The notes under the pieces: generated by a model
Seen by the model: only the letters and a program-made list of their open reading frames with translations
What the model was told of the DNA's origin: nothing
Databases searched by the model: none
Program-made: the position numbers and the translations under genes
NCBI GenBank assembly: GCA_964372035.1
Contig: CAYJPK010000017.1
Span: forward strand, 1 to 31,990
DNA length: 31,990 nt
Direction of reading: 5' to 3'
Origin: CAYJPK01 sp964372035
GTDB taxonomy: Bacteria; Desulfobacterota; Desulfovibrionia; Desulfovibrionales; Desulfovibrionaceae
Shown here: one piece after another, positions 24,306 through 31,084 of the stretch
How the letters are laid out: each line of letters begins with the position of its first letter
Position numbering within the stretch: the first letter of the stretch is position 1

Positions 24306-25142
24306 ATGCAAAAGAAAAAATTTAATGTTTTTTTACTTTTAATAGCACCAGGTTTTTTATGTCTAATATTATTTTTTATTTTACCGCTTGGAGCTGTTTT
24401 TATTGAACCTTTTTTAGACAAAGGGCAAGCTTTTTTACGTCTTTGGTCTGATCCTTTATTTTTGCGTGGTTTAAGTGGTAGTCTTATTTTAGCTTTTACA
24501 GCAGGAGCGTTATCAATCATTGTTGGTATACCAGTTGCTTATAGTCTTTCTAAAATGAAACCACGGGCAAAACTTGTTGTTATGTTTTGTATTTCACTCC
24601 CTCTAACTTTTTCAGGCTTAATAGTTGCCTATGGCTTTATTTTAAGCTTTGGCAGAGCAGGTTTTGTTACTCAAATTCTTGCTATGCTTGGAGCTTCTCC
24701 AGAATGGATTTCTGGTGTTGTTTATAGTCCTGTTGGGCTTGCTTTTGCGTATTGTTACTATCTCATACCTAGAGTGGTGCTTTTGCTTTTACCTGTGATT
24801 AGCAATTTTGACCAAACTCTTTTAACTGCAGCAAGTTCTCTTGGAGCATCACGCTTTAAAGCCATGAAAGATGTGTTTTTACCGGAAATTATGCCAACTT
24901 TAACGGTTTCTTTTTTCTTAGTTGCCGCTGTCGCTTTTGGTGCTTATGGCACTGCATTAGCACTTGTAGGAACGCAAGTTAATATTTTACCGTTATTATT
25001 ATATAGTAAGATTGCTGATACAGGTTCTGATTTTCCTCAAGCAGCAGCAATTTCAATTGTGCTTTTAGCTGTTTGCAGTCTGATGATGGGCTTAGCTGAA
25101 ACTGTTGCTATCAAACGTGAACAGCAAAAATCAAGCCATTAA
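24306..25142 (+). CDS. ABC importer permease (PotB-like, BPD_transp_1)
   Basis: This is a 278-residue permease with about six to seven hydrophobic helices and the EAA loop AASSLGASRFKAMKDVFLPE. It would pair with the permease at 21.4 kb to form the channel. Its start uses TGGA six bases upstream, immediately beyond the stem-loop, so its translation may be limited relative to the binding protein. It is followed after 17 bp by the SLOG-family gene. Same substrate uncertainty as the rest of the operon. Confidence 0.88.
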   Translation: MQKKKFNVFLLLIAPGFLCLILFFILPLGAVFIEPFLDKGQAFLRLWSDPLFLRGLSGSLILAFTAGALSIIVGIPVAYSLSKMKPRAKLVVMFCISLPLTFSGLIVAYGFILSFGRAGFVTQILAMLGASPEWISGVVYSPVGLAFAYCYYLIPRVVLLLLPVISNFDQTLLTAASSLGASRFKAMKDVFLPEIMPTLTVSFFLVAAVAFGAYGTALALVGTQVNILPLLLYSKIADTGSDFPQAAAISIVLLAVCSLMMGLAETVAIKREQQKSSH

Positions 25143-25159
25143 AATTAAAAGGTGGTGTT

Positions 25160-25780
25160 ATGGAAATTTTTTGCGATGATAAAAACTTAATCTGCGATGA
25201 TAATATTTTTGATGCTAATAGCTTAAATTGGTTCAAAGCTGATTATGATATTGTTAATAAAAAAGCTATAAGCCTTGAAGATGCTTGCATTTGGCAACAA
25301 AAAAAATCAGGTCGCATGATGCGAGCTCCAATTGGCGTTATTGGACCTCGTGAAGCTACTGATGCTCAAATTGAAATGGCTTATGCACTTGGAAAAGAGT
25401 TTGCTACTCTTGGACTTAGCGTTATTTGCGGTGGTCGCCAAGGTGTAATGGAGGCGGTTTGTAAAGGTGTTTACGAGAAAGGCGGTATTTCTGTAGGCTT
25501 GTTGCCAGAGGGTGATTTTAATACTGCTAATCCATACGTTACAGTGCCTGTTGCAACTGGGATTGGTATTGCTCGTAATGCCTTGATTAGTCGTGCTGCT
25601 GTGCTAGTTATAGCTGTTGGTGGTGGACTTGGAACTATTTCTGAGATTGCTCTTTCTTTACAATTTGGAAAGAAGGTTTTTACGATTTGTGATGCTCCTT
25701 TTATTGAAGGAGTGCAAGAATTTAATGATTTAGGGGTACTTAAAAAGGCTGTTTTAGAGCATATTTTTAGCTATAAGTAG
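25160..25780 (+). CDS. SLOG/LOG-like Rossmann protein (TIGR00725 type) with N-terminal extension
   Basis: This 206-residue protein has a Rossmann-like SLOG domain from about residue 56 (APIGVIGPREA). It carries the nucleotide-binding CGGRQGVMEAVCKG, a LLPEGDF loop and GGGLGTISEIALSLQFGKKV. This pattern fits the TIGR00725 group related to lonely-guy nucleotide phosphoribohydrolases, but not the exact PGGxGTxxE catalytic motif of LOG (here GGGLGTISE, with the Glu kept). The first 55 residues are an extra acidic segment with an internal near-repeat (CDDKNLICDDN) that I cannot assign. AGGTGG precedes the ATG, and it is the last gene of the importer operon, hinting that the imported compound or its nucleotide adduct is its ligand. 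That link is inference. Confidence 0.8.
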   Translation: MEIFCDDKNLICDDNIFDANSLNWFKADYDIVNKKAISLEDACIWQQKKSGRMMRAPIGVIGPREATDAQIEMAYALGKEFATLGLSVICGGRQGVMEAVCKGVYEKGGISVGLLPEGDFNTANPYVTVPVATGIGIARNALISRAAVLVIAVGGGLGTISEIALSLQFGKKVFTICDAPFIEGVQEFNDLGVLKKAVLEHIFSYK

Positions 25781-25836
25781 TTTTTTTGTTTTATTTTTTT
25801 TGCTTTGTTAGTCTAGTTTAGTTTTTATTTTTAATA

Positions 25837-25987
25837 TTTGGGCAATTTGGTCGCTTTATCTTTTTGCTTTCTGCTTCGTCAATTTTATTTTTTTTTGTAC
25901 GCACGACCTCAAGGTCGCTTACGCAGAAAAAATAAAATTTCCTCACAGAAATTCAAAAATCCGAAAAGCTTGACCAAATTGTCCAAA
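25837..25987. repeat. 151-bp imperfect foldback (long inverted repeat) element
   Basis: The outer arms (25837-25852 and 25972-25987) match over 16 bp with one G-U. The middle arms AATTTTATTTTTT (25881-25893) and AAAAAATAAAATT (25927-25939) match perfectly. The apex CGACCT/AGGTCG (25904-25909, 25912-25917) closes the hairpin, and the intervening stretches also pair in part. The whole can fold into one long stem. It looks like a MITE-like or REP-like intergenic element. A small open frame through it (25838-26026) is low-complexity and not believable as a gene. Confidence 0.6.
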
Positions 25988-25995
25988 ACCTTAAC

Positions 25996-26071
25996 ATTTG
26001 CGGCTTTAAAATATTGCACCAACTAACTGCAAAGTCTAACATCTAGTTTGCAATATTATAAAACCGCAAAT
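25996..26071. repeat. 23-bp inverted repeat with 30-bp interior
   Basis: Arms at 25996-26018 and 26049-26071 are complementary at 21 of 23 positions; both begin or end with ATTTGCGG/CCGCAAAT. It lies eight bases beyond the foldback at 25837-25987. It could be a second repeat element, or with its neighbour one composite unit. The remainder of the gap to 26201 holds no gene I can support. Confidence 0.5.
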
Positions 26072-26201
26072 AGAGTGTGTAATCAGTATATTATAATAAC
26101 AAAAGCGGCTAAGACACCGGAACTATTGCCAAAGATACTGTGAATGTTTGTCTAATCCATCTTATCTTTTAGATTATTAAATTATATTTCTAGCCTAAAT
26201 A

Positions 26202-27038
26202 TTACATCAATTTAAATATTTTTGCTGCATTAAGCCCAACAATATTTTTAACCGCTTGCTCTGATAATCCTAAGCTTTCAATTGTTTCAATATATTTTTT
26301 CGGTTCAATTTGTGGCCAATCAGTACCGAAAACAAATTTATGAGAAAACCTCTCAAGGTCAGGGAAGTTTACAAGTAGCTTTTTCCCAGCTAAACCAGCA
26401 ATATCAATATACACATTTTTATGAAGCCTTGCTAACATCATTGCCTCATCATACCATGCTGTGCGTCCACCATGTGCCATTACAAGCGTTAAATTCGGAA
26501 AATCAACAGCAACATCATCAACATAAATAGGATTGCCGTATTTTAAGCGAGAATTTTTAAATACAGAAGTTCCAGTATGAATAAGTATCGGAATTTCAAG
26601 CTCTTGCGCAACTGAATAAAGAGGGTAGAGTTTAGCTTCATTTACATAAAAATGATCATAGGTAGGATATAGCTTTATTCCCTTAAAACCAAGAGCATGG
26701 AGTTCTCGCAACTTTGCGCATGCATCAGGTTCGATATAAGGATTAAAGCTACAAAATGGAATAAATTCTTTGCGCCCTTTGCAAAATTCAGCAACCATTT
26801 CGTGCGTTGCATATCCGCAGGTAAGCGGTGAGTACTCACCCAAAATTACAGAATAATCAACACCTTGTGCCTTTAAATGTTGTGATACAATTTCTGGATC
26901 TTTATATTTATCAACAAAAGCATTTAGTGCTTCTTCAGAGCCTAATATTTCAACCATCAAGTCATCAACAGTTTGCGCAGGTTCTTTATAATCTACAAGA
27001 TGGACATGAAAATCAATAACATAAGGATAATCTTTCAC
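26202..27038 (-). CDS. Amidohydrolase-2 family metal-dependent hydrolase/decarboxylase
   Basis: This 278-residue TIM-barrel hydrolase of the PF04909 type has the metal-binding DFHVH (D9, H11, H13), strand-4 GIKLYPTY, a metal His in ILIHTGTS, MAHGG and the catalytic Asp in FGTDWP. Members hydrolyse or decarboxylate small aromatic or carboxylic compounds; the substrate here is unknown. No signal peptide, so cytoplasmic. The start is GTG at 27038, preceded by a run of eight G's inside GAGGGG that doubles as the ribosome site. It is monocistronic, divergent from dnaA, with a consensus promoter at 27164-27193. Confidence 0.88.
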   Translation of the reverse strand: MKDYPYVIDFHVHLVDYKEPAQTVDDLMVEILGSEEALNAFVDKYKDPEIVSQHLKAQGVDYSVILGEYSPLTCGYATHEMVAEFCKGRKEFIPFCSFNPYIEPDACAKLRELHALGFKGIKLYPTYDHFYVNEAKLYPLYSVAQELEIPILIHTGTSVFKNSRLKYGNPIYVDDVAVDFPNLTLVMAHGGRTAWYDEAMMLARLHKNVYIDIAGLAGKKLLVNFPDLERFSHKFVFGTDWPQIEPKKYIETIESLGLSEQAVKNIVGLNAAKIFKLM

Positions 27039-27043
27039 AAATT

Positions 27044-27051
27044 CCCCCCCC
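27044..27051 (-). repeat. Homopolymeric C8 tract (G8 on coding strand) in the amidohydrolase ribosome site
   Basis: Eight consecutive C's on the plus strand form the G-rich ribosome-binding region TGAGGGGGGGGAATTTGTG of the amidohydrolase. Such a run is striking in this A/T-rich sequence and could slip in length, altering ribosome-site spacing. Confidence 0.6.
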
Positions 27052-27163
27052 TCATCAATTATTAAAATTTAAATAAAAAATAGTTTGTCTCAAAAAAGTA
27101 AAAATTAAAACGTAATTTCTTTCTTTAACTCTTCTAATAAACTATGATATTGCTATATTTAAA

Positions 27164-27193
27164 TCTATAATAGTATGTTTTTGCAAATGTCAA
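27164..27193 (-). promoter_or_regulatory. Promoter of the amidohydrolase
   Basis: Minus strand: TTGACA (27193-27188), 18-bp spacer, TATAGA (27169-27164). It implies a leader of about 120 nt before the GTG start. Confidence 0.55.
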
Positions 27194-27351
27194 GTATATA
27201 TATTAAAAAAATAAAATTTTATTTATGAGATAAATGTGAAAAAACAATGAAAAATGAAGAAAAAATGAGTTGTATATATTGAAAAATATTTTTTAAAAAA
27301 AACAATAAATAATATTGACAACTGCAAAAGCATTGAATGGCAAAGGGTATT

Positions 27352-27417
27352 GGGGGGGGCTTATAAGTATAGTGTTTTTGTAAAATTCAATTAAAATAAT
27401 ATGTTATAAGTATTGTG
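27352..27417 (+). repeat. G8 tract and paired 14-bp direct repeats upstream of dnaA
   Basis: A G8 run (27352-27359) is followed by TTATAAGTATAGTG (27361-27374) and TTATAAGTATTGTG (27404-27417). The two repeats differ at one base and are 43 bp apart, about four helical turns. No consensus TTATNCACA box is visible in 27039-27502. The repeats could be variant DnaA boxes or sites for a regulator. The rest of the gap is A/T-rich. Confidence 0.45.
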
Positions 27418-27465
27418 AAAAAAAAATTAAATTATTTTAAACTAATTAATTTCTAAATTTAAGGC

Positions 27466-27494
27466 TTGAGATTTTTTTTTTGTTTTAGTAAATA
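27466..27494 (+). promoter_or_regulatory. Candidate dnaA promoter abutting the start codon
   Basis: TTGAGA (27466-27471), 17-bp T-rich spacer, TAAATA (27489-27494). Transcription would start only one to three bases before the dnaA ATG, consistent with a leaderless message. The -10 is weak and chance is possible in such A/T-rich DNA. Confidence 0.3.
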
Positions 27495-27502
27495 ATATTT
27501 CT

Positions 27503-29092
27503 ATGAACGACAAATGGGAAGCAGTACGTAATATTTTGCAAGATAAATTGACTTTAGGAACTTTTAAAGTCTGGATTAAACCTTTGCAAGCAAGCATTAG
27601 CGATAAATGTGTGAACATTTATGCGCCTAATGACTTTGTTGCAAGTAGGGTTGATGAACTTTTGTCTTTTGAGATAAAAAATGCGATTAAAGAAGTATTT
27701 TCAGAGGAATACTCTTTAAAAATTAGTGTTTTTAAACATGATTACGCTGCCCCTAAGACGGAAAAAGCTTCAGCTACGCCAAAGTCTATCGTTGTAAGTG
27801 ACAAGCTTTACGTTGAAAATTCATCTAAAAACACTCAAAGTTTTTTAACAACTAGTACTCTTACAAACTCAAATTGTAGTGCTAGTAAAAGCATTACTAA
27901 TCATAAGTCTGATGATAATGGTTTTGTGAGTTACCCTAGTAGTTCAGGATATTCTACAAAATCTTCTGCTCAGCACTTAGTTGAAGCTAGTATTGAAGAT
28001 TCACGTAAGCGCCTAGCTAATTATACTAGTTCAAAGCAACAGCAACTTAATTTACCATTCCAATTAACAACTCGCCAGCAAAATAAATCATGGAAATATA
28101 CTTTTTCTGACTTTGTGGTTGGTGATTTTAATGAGCTAGCTTATGCTGCTGCTAAGCATATGACAAAAGACAGTATGGCAACTGATACTTTATTTTTAAG
28201 CTCAGCTTCTGGTCTTGGTAAAACTCACCTAACGCAAGCTGTTGGCTATGAACTTTATAACCATGGTTCAAGCTCAAAAAAAGTAGAATACTTAACTGCG
28301 GAAGAGTTTTCAGCTAGTTTTAGACATGCGATAGCTTCAAATGAGTCTGATAGGTTTAGAACTCGTTTTCGTGAGCTTGATATTTTGATTTTAGAGGATA
28401 TAGAGAATTTAAAATCAAAAGTTAAGACTCAGGAAGAATTACTATCAACCATGAAGGCTTTGCATAATCGAGGAAGTCGAGTGATATTGACAAGCTCTTT
28501 TAATCCTAATGAGCTTAAAAGTCTTGATAGTACGCTTGTTTCACGTTTTTGCTCTGGTTTTATGGCTGATATTACAAAGCCTGATTTTGAGATGCGCCGT
28601 AAGATATTGTTAGAAAAAGCAAAGCTTAAACAAGTAAAGGTTCAAGATACTATTATTGATTTGCTTGCTGATAAATTAGTTTATGATGTAAGACAACTTG
28701 AAAGTTGCTTATACAATATCATATTGCAGGCGGAACTTTTAGGGCGTGAAATAACTCTTGATATGGCACGTGAAGTTCTTGCAAAATGTGTGGGATACAA
28801 TACTTCACTTACTGATTTTGAACATATTGTTGAAAAAATTTGCAAGGTATTTAATTTGTCAATCAATCAAATTAAATCACGCAACAGAAAGCAAGACTAT
28901 GTATTAGCTAGAAATACAATTTTCTTTTTAGCAAGGCAGCATACAGACTTATCATTACAGGAAATCGGTGATTTCTTTAATAAACGTCACTCAACTGTTA
29001 TTAAAGGGATTGCAAATATTGAAAAAGAAATGAAAAATGAAAGCCCTCTTGGAAATCAAATTTCAAATATAATTTCAAGAGTAAGTAGATAA
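27503..29092 (+). CDS. dnaA: Divergent DnaA-type replication initiator
   Basis: This 529-residue protein has DnaA domain I (about 1-78, WEAVRNILQDKL...FKVWIKPL), a long Ser/Thr/Asn-rich domain II (about 80-195) and an AAA+ domain with P-loop SASGLGKT (S234-T241). Walker B is ILILEDIENL. Retained elements include the SRF arginine finger and sensor II DVRQLE. Domain IV has the helix-turn-helix SLQEIGDFFNKRHSTV. Several usually fixed positions differ: the first P-loop Gly is Ser, the Walker B Asp pair is Glu-Asp, and the box-reading DHTTV is RHSTV. No Shine-Dalgarno precedes the ATG, unlike most other genes here. It is not followed by dnaN, so the usual dnaA-dnaN order is broken. It may be the cell's only DnaA or a second paralogue. 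Confidence 0.88.
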   Translation: MNDKWEAVRNILQDKLTLGTFKVWIKPLQASISDKCVNIYAPNDFVASRVDELLSFEIKNAIKEVFSEEYSLKISVFKHDYAAPKTEKASATPKSIVVSDKLYVENSSKNTQSFLTTSTLTNSNCSASKSITNHKSDDNGFVSYPSSSGYSTKSSAQHLVEASIEDSRKRLANYTSSKQQQLNLPFQLTTRQQNKSWKYTFSDFVVGDFNELAYAAAKHMTKDSMATDTLFLSSASGLGKTHLTQAVGYELYNHGSSSKKVEYLTAEEFSASFRHAIASNESDRFRTRFRELDILILEDIENLKSKVKTQEELLSTMKALHNRGSRVILTSSFNPNELKSLDSTLVSRFCSGFMADITKPDFEMRRKILLEKAKLKQVKVQDTIIDLLADKLVYDVRQLESCLYNIILQAELLGREITLDMAREVLAKCVGYNTSLTDFEHIVEKICKVFNLSINQIKSRNRKQDYVLARNTIFFLARQHTDLSLQEIGDFFNKRHSTVIKGIANIEKEMKNESPLGNQISNIISRVSR

Positions 29093-29115
29093 AGAAAAGA
29101 AAATTAAGAAATAAA

Positions 29116-29526
29116 TTATTTTATATTAGTAAAGCAAGAAGCACTTTCAGGTAATATCGACCAATACCACAAGCTAACTAACGTTCCATCATCTTTATTC
29201 CATTCACCACTTCCTTCAAATGCATTTAAAAAATCTTTTTCAACTTTATGGATATTTTTTTCATCGTTAATTGTTTTTAATCTAAATACTACCGCTATGT
29301 CTTCAAATAATTCAAAATAAAAGCTTTCATCATAATCTTCTTGTAAGTTGGTTATTTTGTGCCACATGTGAAGGTGGAATGGGCACTCGATTGTGTCACG
29401 GTAATTTTCAAAATTATTTGCGATGTGGTTTAATCCAGTCAATACATGATTTTTAAATTTAGAGTTGCTACTATCTGACTTTAGAATATCTATTTTATTC
29501 ATTAAAATTTTTCTTGTTAAACACAT
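29116..29526 (-). CDS. Hypothetical protein
   Basis: This 136-residue soluble protein matches no family I know. Visible features are a basic N-terminus, a central His/Trp-containing segment (CPFHLHMWHKI), an acidic stretch, and a Trp-rich C-terminal part (SLWYWSILPES). No signal peptide or membrane helix is seen. The start at 29526 is chosen for its AAAGGAG site and because a promoter at 29566-29594 lies just upstream; a longer frame to 29562 would begin at the inferred transcription start. It converges on dnaA with only 23 bp between the stops and no visible terminator. The clear promoter and ribosome site support a real gene. Confidence 0.65.
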   Translation of the reverse strand: MCLTRKILMNKIDILKSDSSNSKFKNHVLTGLNHIANNFENYRDTIECPFHLHMWHKITNLQEDYDESFYFELFEDIAVVFRLKTINDEKNIHKVEKDFLNAFEGSGEWNKDDGTLVSLWYWSILPESASCFTNIK

Positions 29527-29565
29527 GAGAACTCCTTTTTTTTGCATTATATGTAAAAACATAAT

Positions 29566-29594
29566 TTAATAGGTTAGATGGTTAAAATATTCAA
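29566..29594 (-). promoter_or_regulatory. Promoter of the hypothetical gene at 29116-29526
   Basis: Minus strand: TTGAAT (29594-29589), 17-bp spacer, TATTAA (29571-29566), followed about 40 bp later by AAAGGAG and the ATG. Confidence 0.5.
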
Positions 29595-29844
29595 CAACCT
29601 AATATAAAATATGTTAAATAAACGTTGTTAAACTTTTATATTGTTTTTCTTATAATATTTTTTTGACTAAAAGTAAACAATTTTCATGTTAAAAAAAAGT
29701 GTCATTCATTAGTTTTTGTTATTTATTTTTCGAAGCATAAAATTTAGTTATTAATGTCAGTATGATATTTATTGTAAAGTATATTATTAAAGCTTGATTA
29801 AAAATATAATGTTTGGTAGGACATTAGAAAGAATAATTTTTTTG

Positions 29845-29872
29845 TGGACAATTGTAATTTACGAACTATAAA
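29845..29872 (+). promoter_or_regulatory. Promoter of the VKOR-thioredoxin gene
   Basis: TGGACA (29845-29850), 16-bp spacer, TATAAA (29867-29872), 44 bp before the ATG. The preceding 29595-29844 region is A/T-rich and shows no other clear element. Confidence 0.5.
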
Positions 29873-29916
29873 TTTTTTAGTATTTAGCCTACTTAGCGAT
29901 TGATGAGGACTTATAT

Positions 29917-30978
29917 ATGTTTCAGCGTAACCATGATTATTTTGCTTTAGTTCCATTTTTGTTATCTATAATAGGTGTTTCATTTTGTGCTTTTAATGCG
30001 CTTAATGTTTCAGAGCCTGGGTGTATTACTTCTGGTTGTACTTTGTTTCATGGTTTTTCAATTGCTGGAATCTCAATGTGGTGGCTTGGCACAGTATTTT
30101 TTAGCACTGTTTTTCTTTTATCTATCTTCAAAAAATTATATTATATAATATTTTTTGCTGGTTTAGGCTTATTAATTGATTGTTTTTTACTTATTATTTT
30201 AATTTTGACTTTACCATGTTTATCTTGTCTTGGTGTTGCACTGCTAATAGCCTTAATTTATTACTTTGCTAGGCAAGAATATAATAATAAAGAAAATAAC
30301 CATGAAAATGCACTTTCGCCTATGCTCATAATTTGGGCTTGTTTAGTAGTTATTAATTTAAGCCTGTCAGTTAAGGAAAGTGTTAAACCGTACTCAATCA
30401 GCTCTGCAAACAATCAAAATCAAGTTGTTGCATATGTTTCACCTTCTTGTCCGTCATGTATTGAGCTTGTACGAAATATCTCTAAAAGTAATTTATCAGC
30501 CATAACATGGTACCCTGTTGCTGAAGATGAAAATGATATTTTTAAAATTGCGAAAATACAAGAATTAATTAGCCAAGGTCAAGATTTTCAAACAGCATTT
30601 GTAAGTGCTGTTGATAATGCAAGTACTGAAAAATCTTATGATTTACTTTATCCAACTATGCTTTACTTGCAGTTTAAACTATTTGTAAACAAGGCACATG
30701 TATTGAGTGATAATGGTGGTGTTATGCCATATATTAAGTTTAGCGGGTTGCCGAGCTTTATGTTGCAAAAAAAGCAAGCAGAAGAGCCAAAGAAAAAAGT
30801 AGAAAATAACGTAGAGCCTAGTGCTGAAAAGTTATTTAACAATATGCCAAGTGACGAAACACTTTTTAATGATGATGTTTTGCCTAACTCTCAAGCTTTA
30901 CCACAAACTAACGATTCTAGTGAATTGCCACTTGATTTAGAAATTGTAGGAAGTTGTGACGAGCAAGACCCATGCTAG
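29917..30978 (+). CDS. VKOR-family disulfide-forming protein fused to a thioredoxin-like domain
   Basis: This 353-residue protein has a VKOR core of four to five membrane helices. The loop cysteines are C36 and C41 (PGCITSGC), with S48, and the quinone-side active site is C101-L-S-C104. A further hydrophobic helix (about 135-150) leads to a thioredoxin-like domain with C178-P-S-C181 (YVSPSCPSC) and a GLPSF loop (277-281) in place of the cis-proline. Such fusions oxidise periplasmic proteins using quinone, replacing DsbB/DsbA. The tail (about 285-353) is acidic, Asn/Pro-rich and ends in GSCDEQDPC, an extra Cys pair that is unusual. GAGG precedes the ATG and a promoter is present. It is monocistronic. 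Confidence 0.88.
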   Translation: MFQRNHDYFALVPFLLSIIGVSFCAFNALNVSEPGCITSGCTLFHGFSIAGISMWWLGTVFFSTVFLLSIFKKLYYIIFFAGLGLLIDCFLLIILILTLPCLSCLGVALLIALIYYFARQEYNNKENNHENALSPMLIIWACLVVINLSLSVKESVKPYSISSANNQNQVVAYVSPSCPSCIELVRNISKSNLSAITWYPVAEDENDIFKIAKIQELISQGQDFQTAFVSAVDNASTEKSYDLLYPTMLYLQFKLFVNKAHVLSDNGGVMPYIKFSGLPSFMLQKKQAEEPKKKVENNVEPSAEKLFNNMPSDETLFNDDVLPNSQALPQTNDSSELPLDLEIVGSCDEQDPC

Positions 30979-31084
30979 TATTGTGCATTTTGCTGTGAAT
31001 CAATTTTAGCTTTCGCGTTTATTTTTATGAGTATTTGAGTTTAAGTATTTTTAGCTTTCTAAAAGGCTATGCTTAGATGATATT

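Noticed and set aside
25838..26026. 62-codon open frame across the foldback element
   Set aside because: It lies almost wholly in an inverted-repeat structure, has low-complexity F/K-rich composition, and has no ribosome site.
27039..27502. Replication origin upstream of dnaA
   Set aside because: No cluster of TTATNCACA boxes is visible and dnaN is not adjacent; an A/T-rich gap alone is not enough.
30979..31084. Terminator between the VKOR and HD genes
   Set aside because: The TAGC/GCTA pairing near 31050 is short and bulged, with no U-run on either strand.
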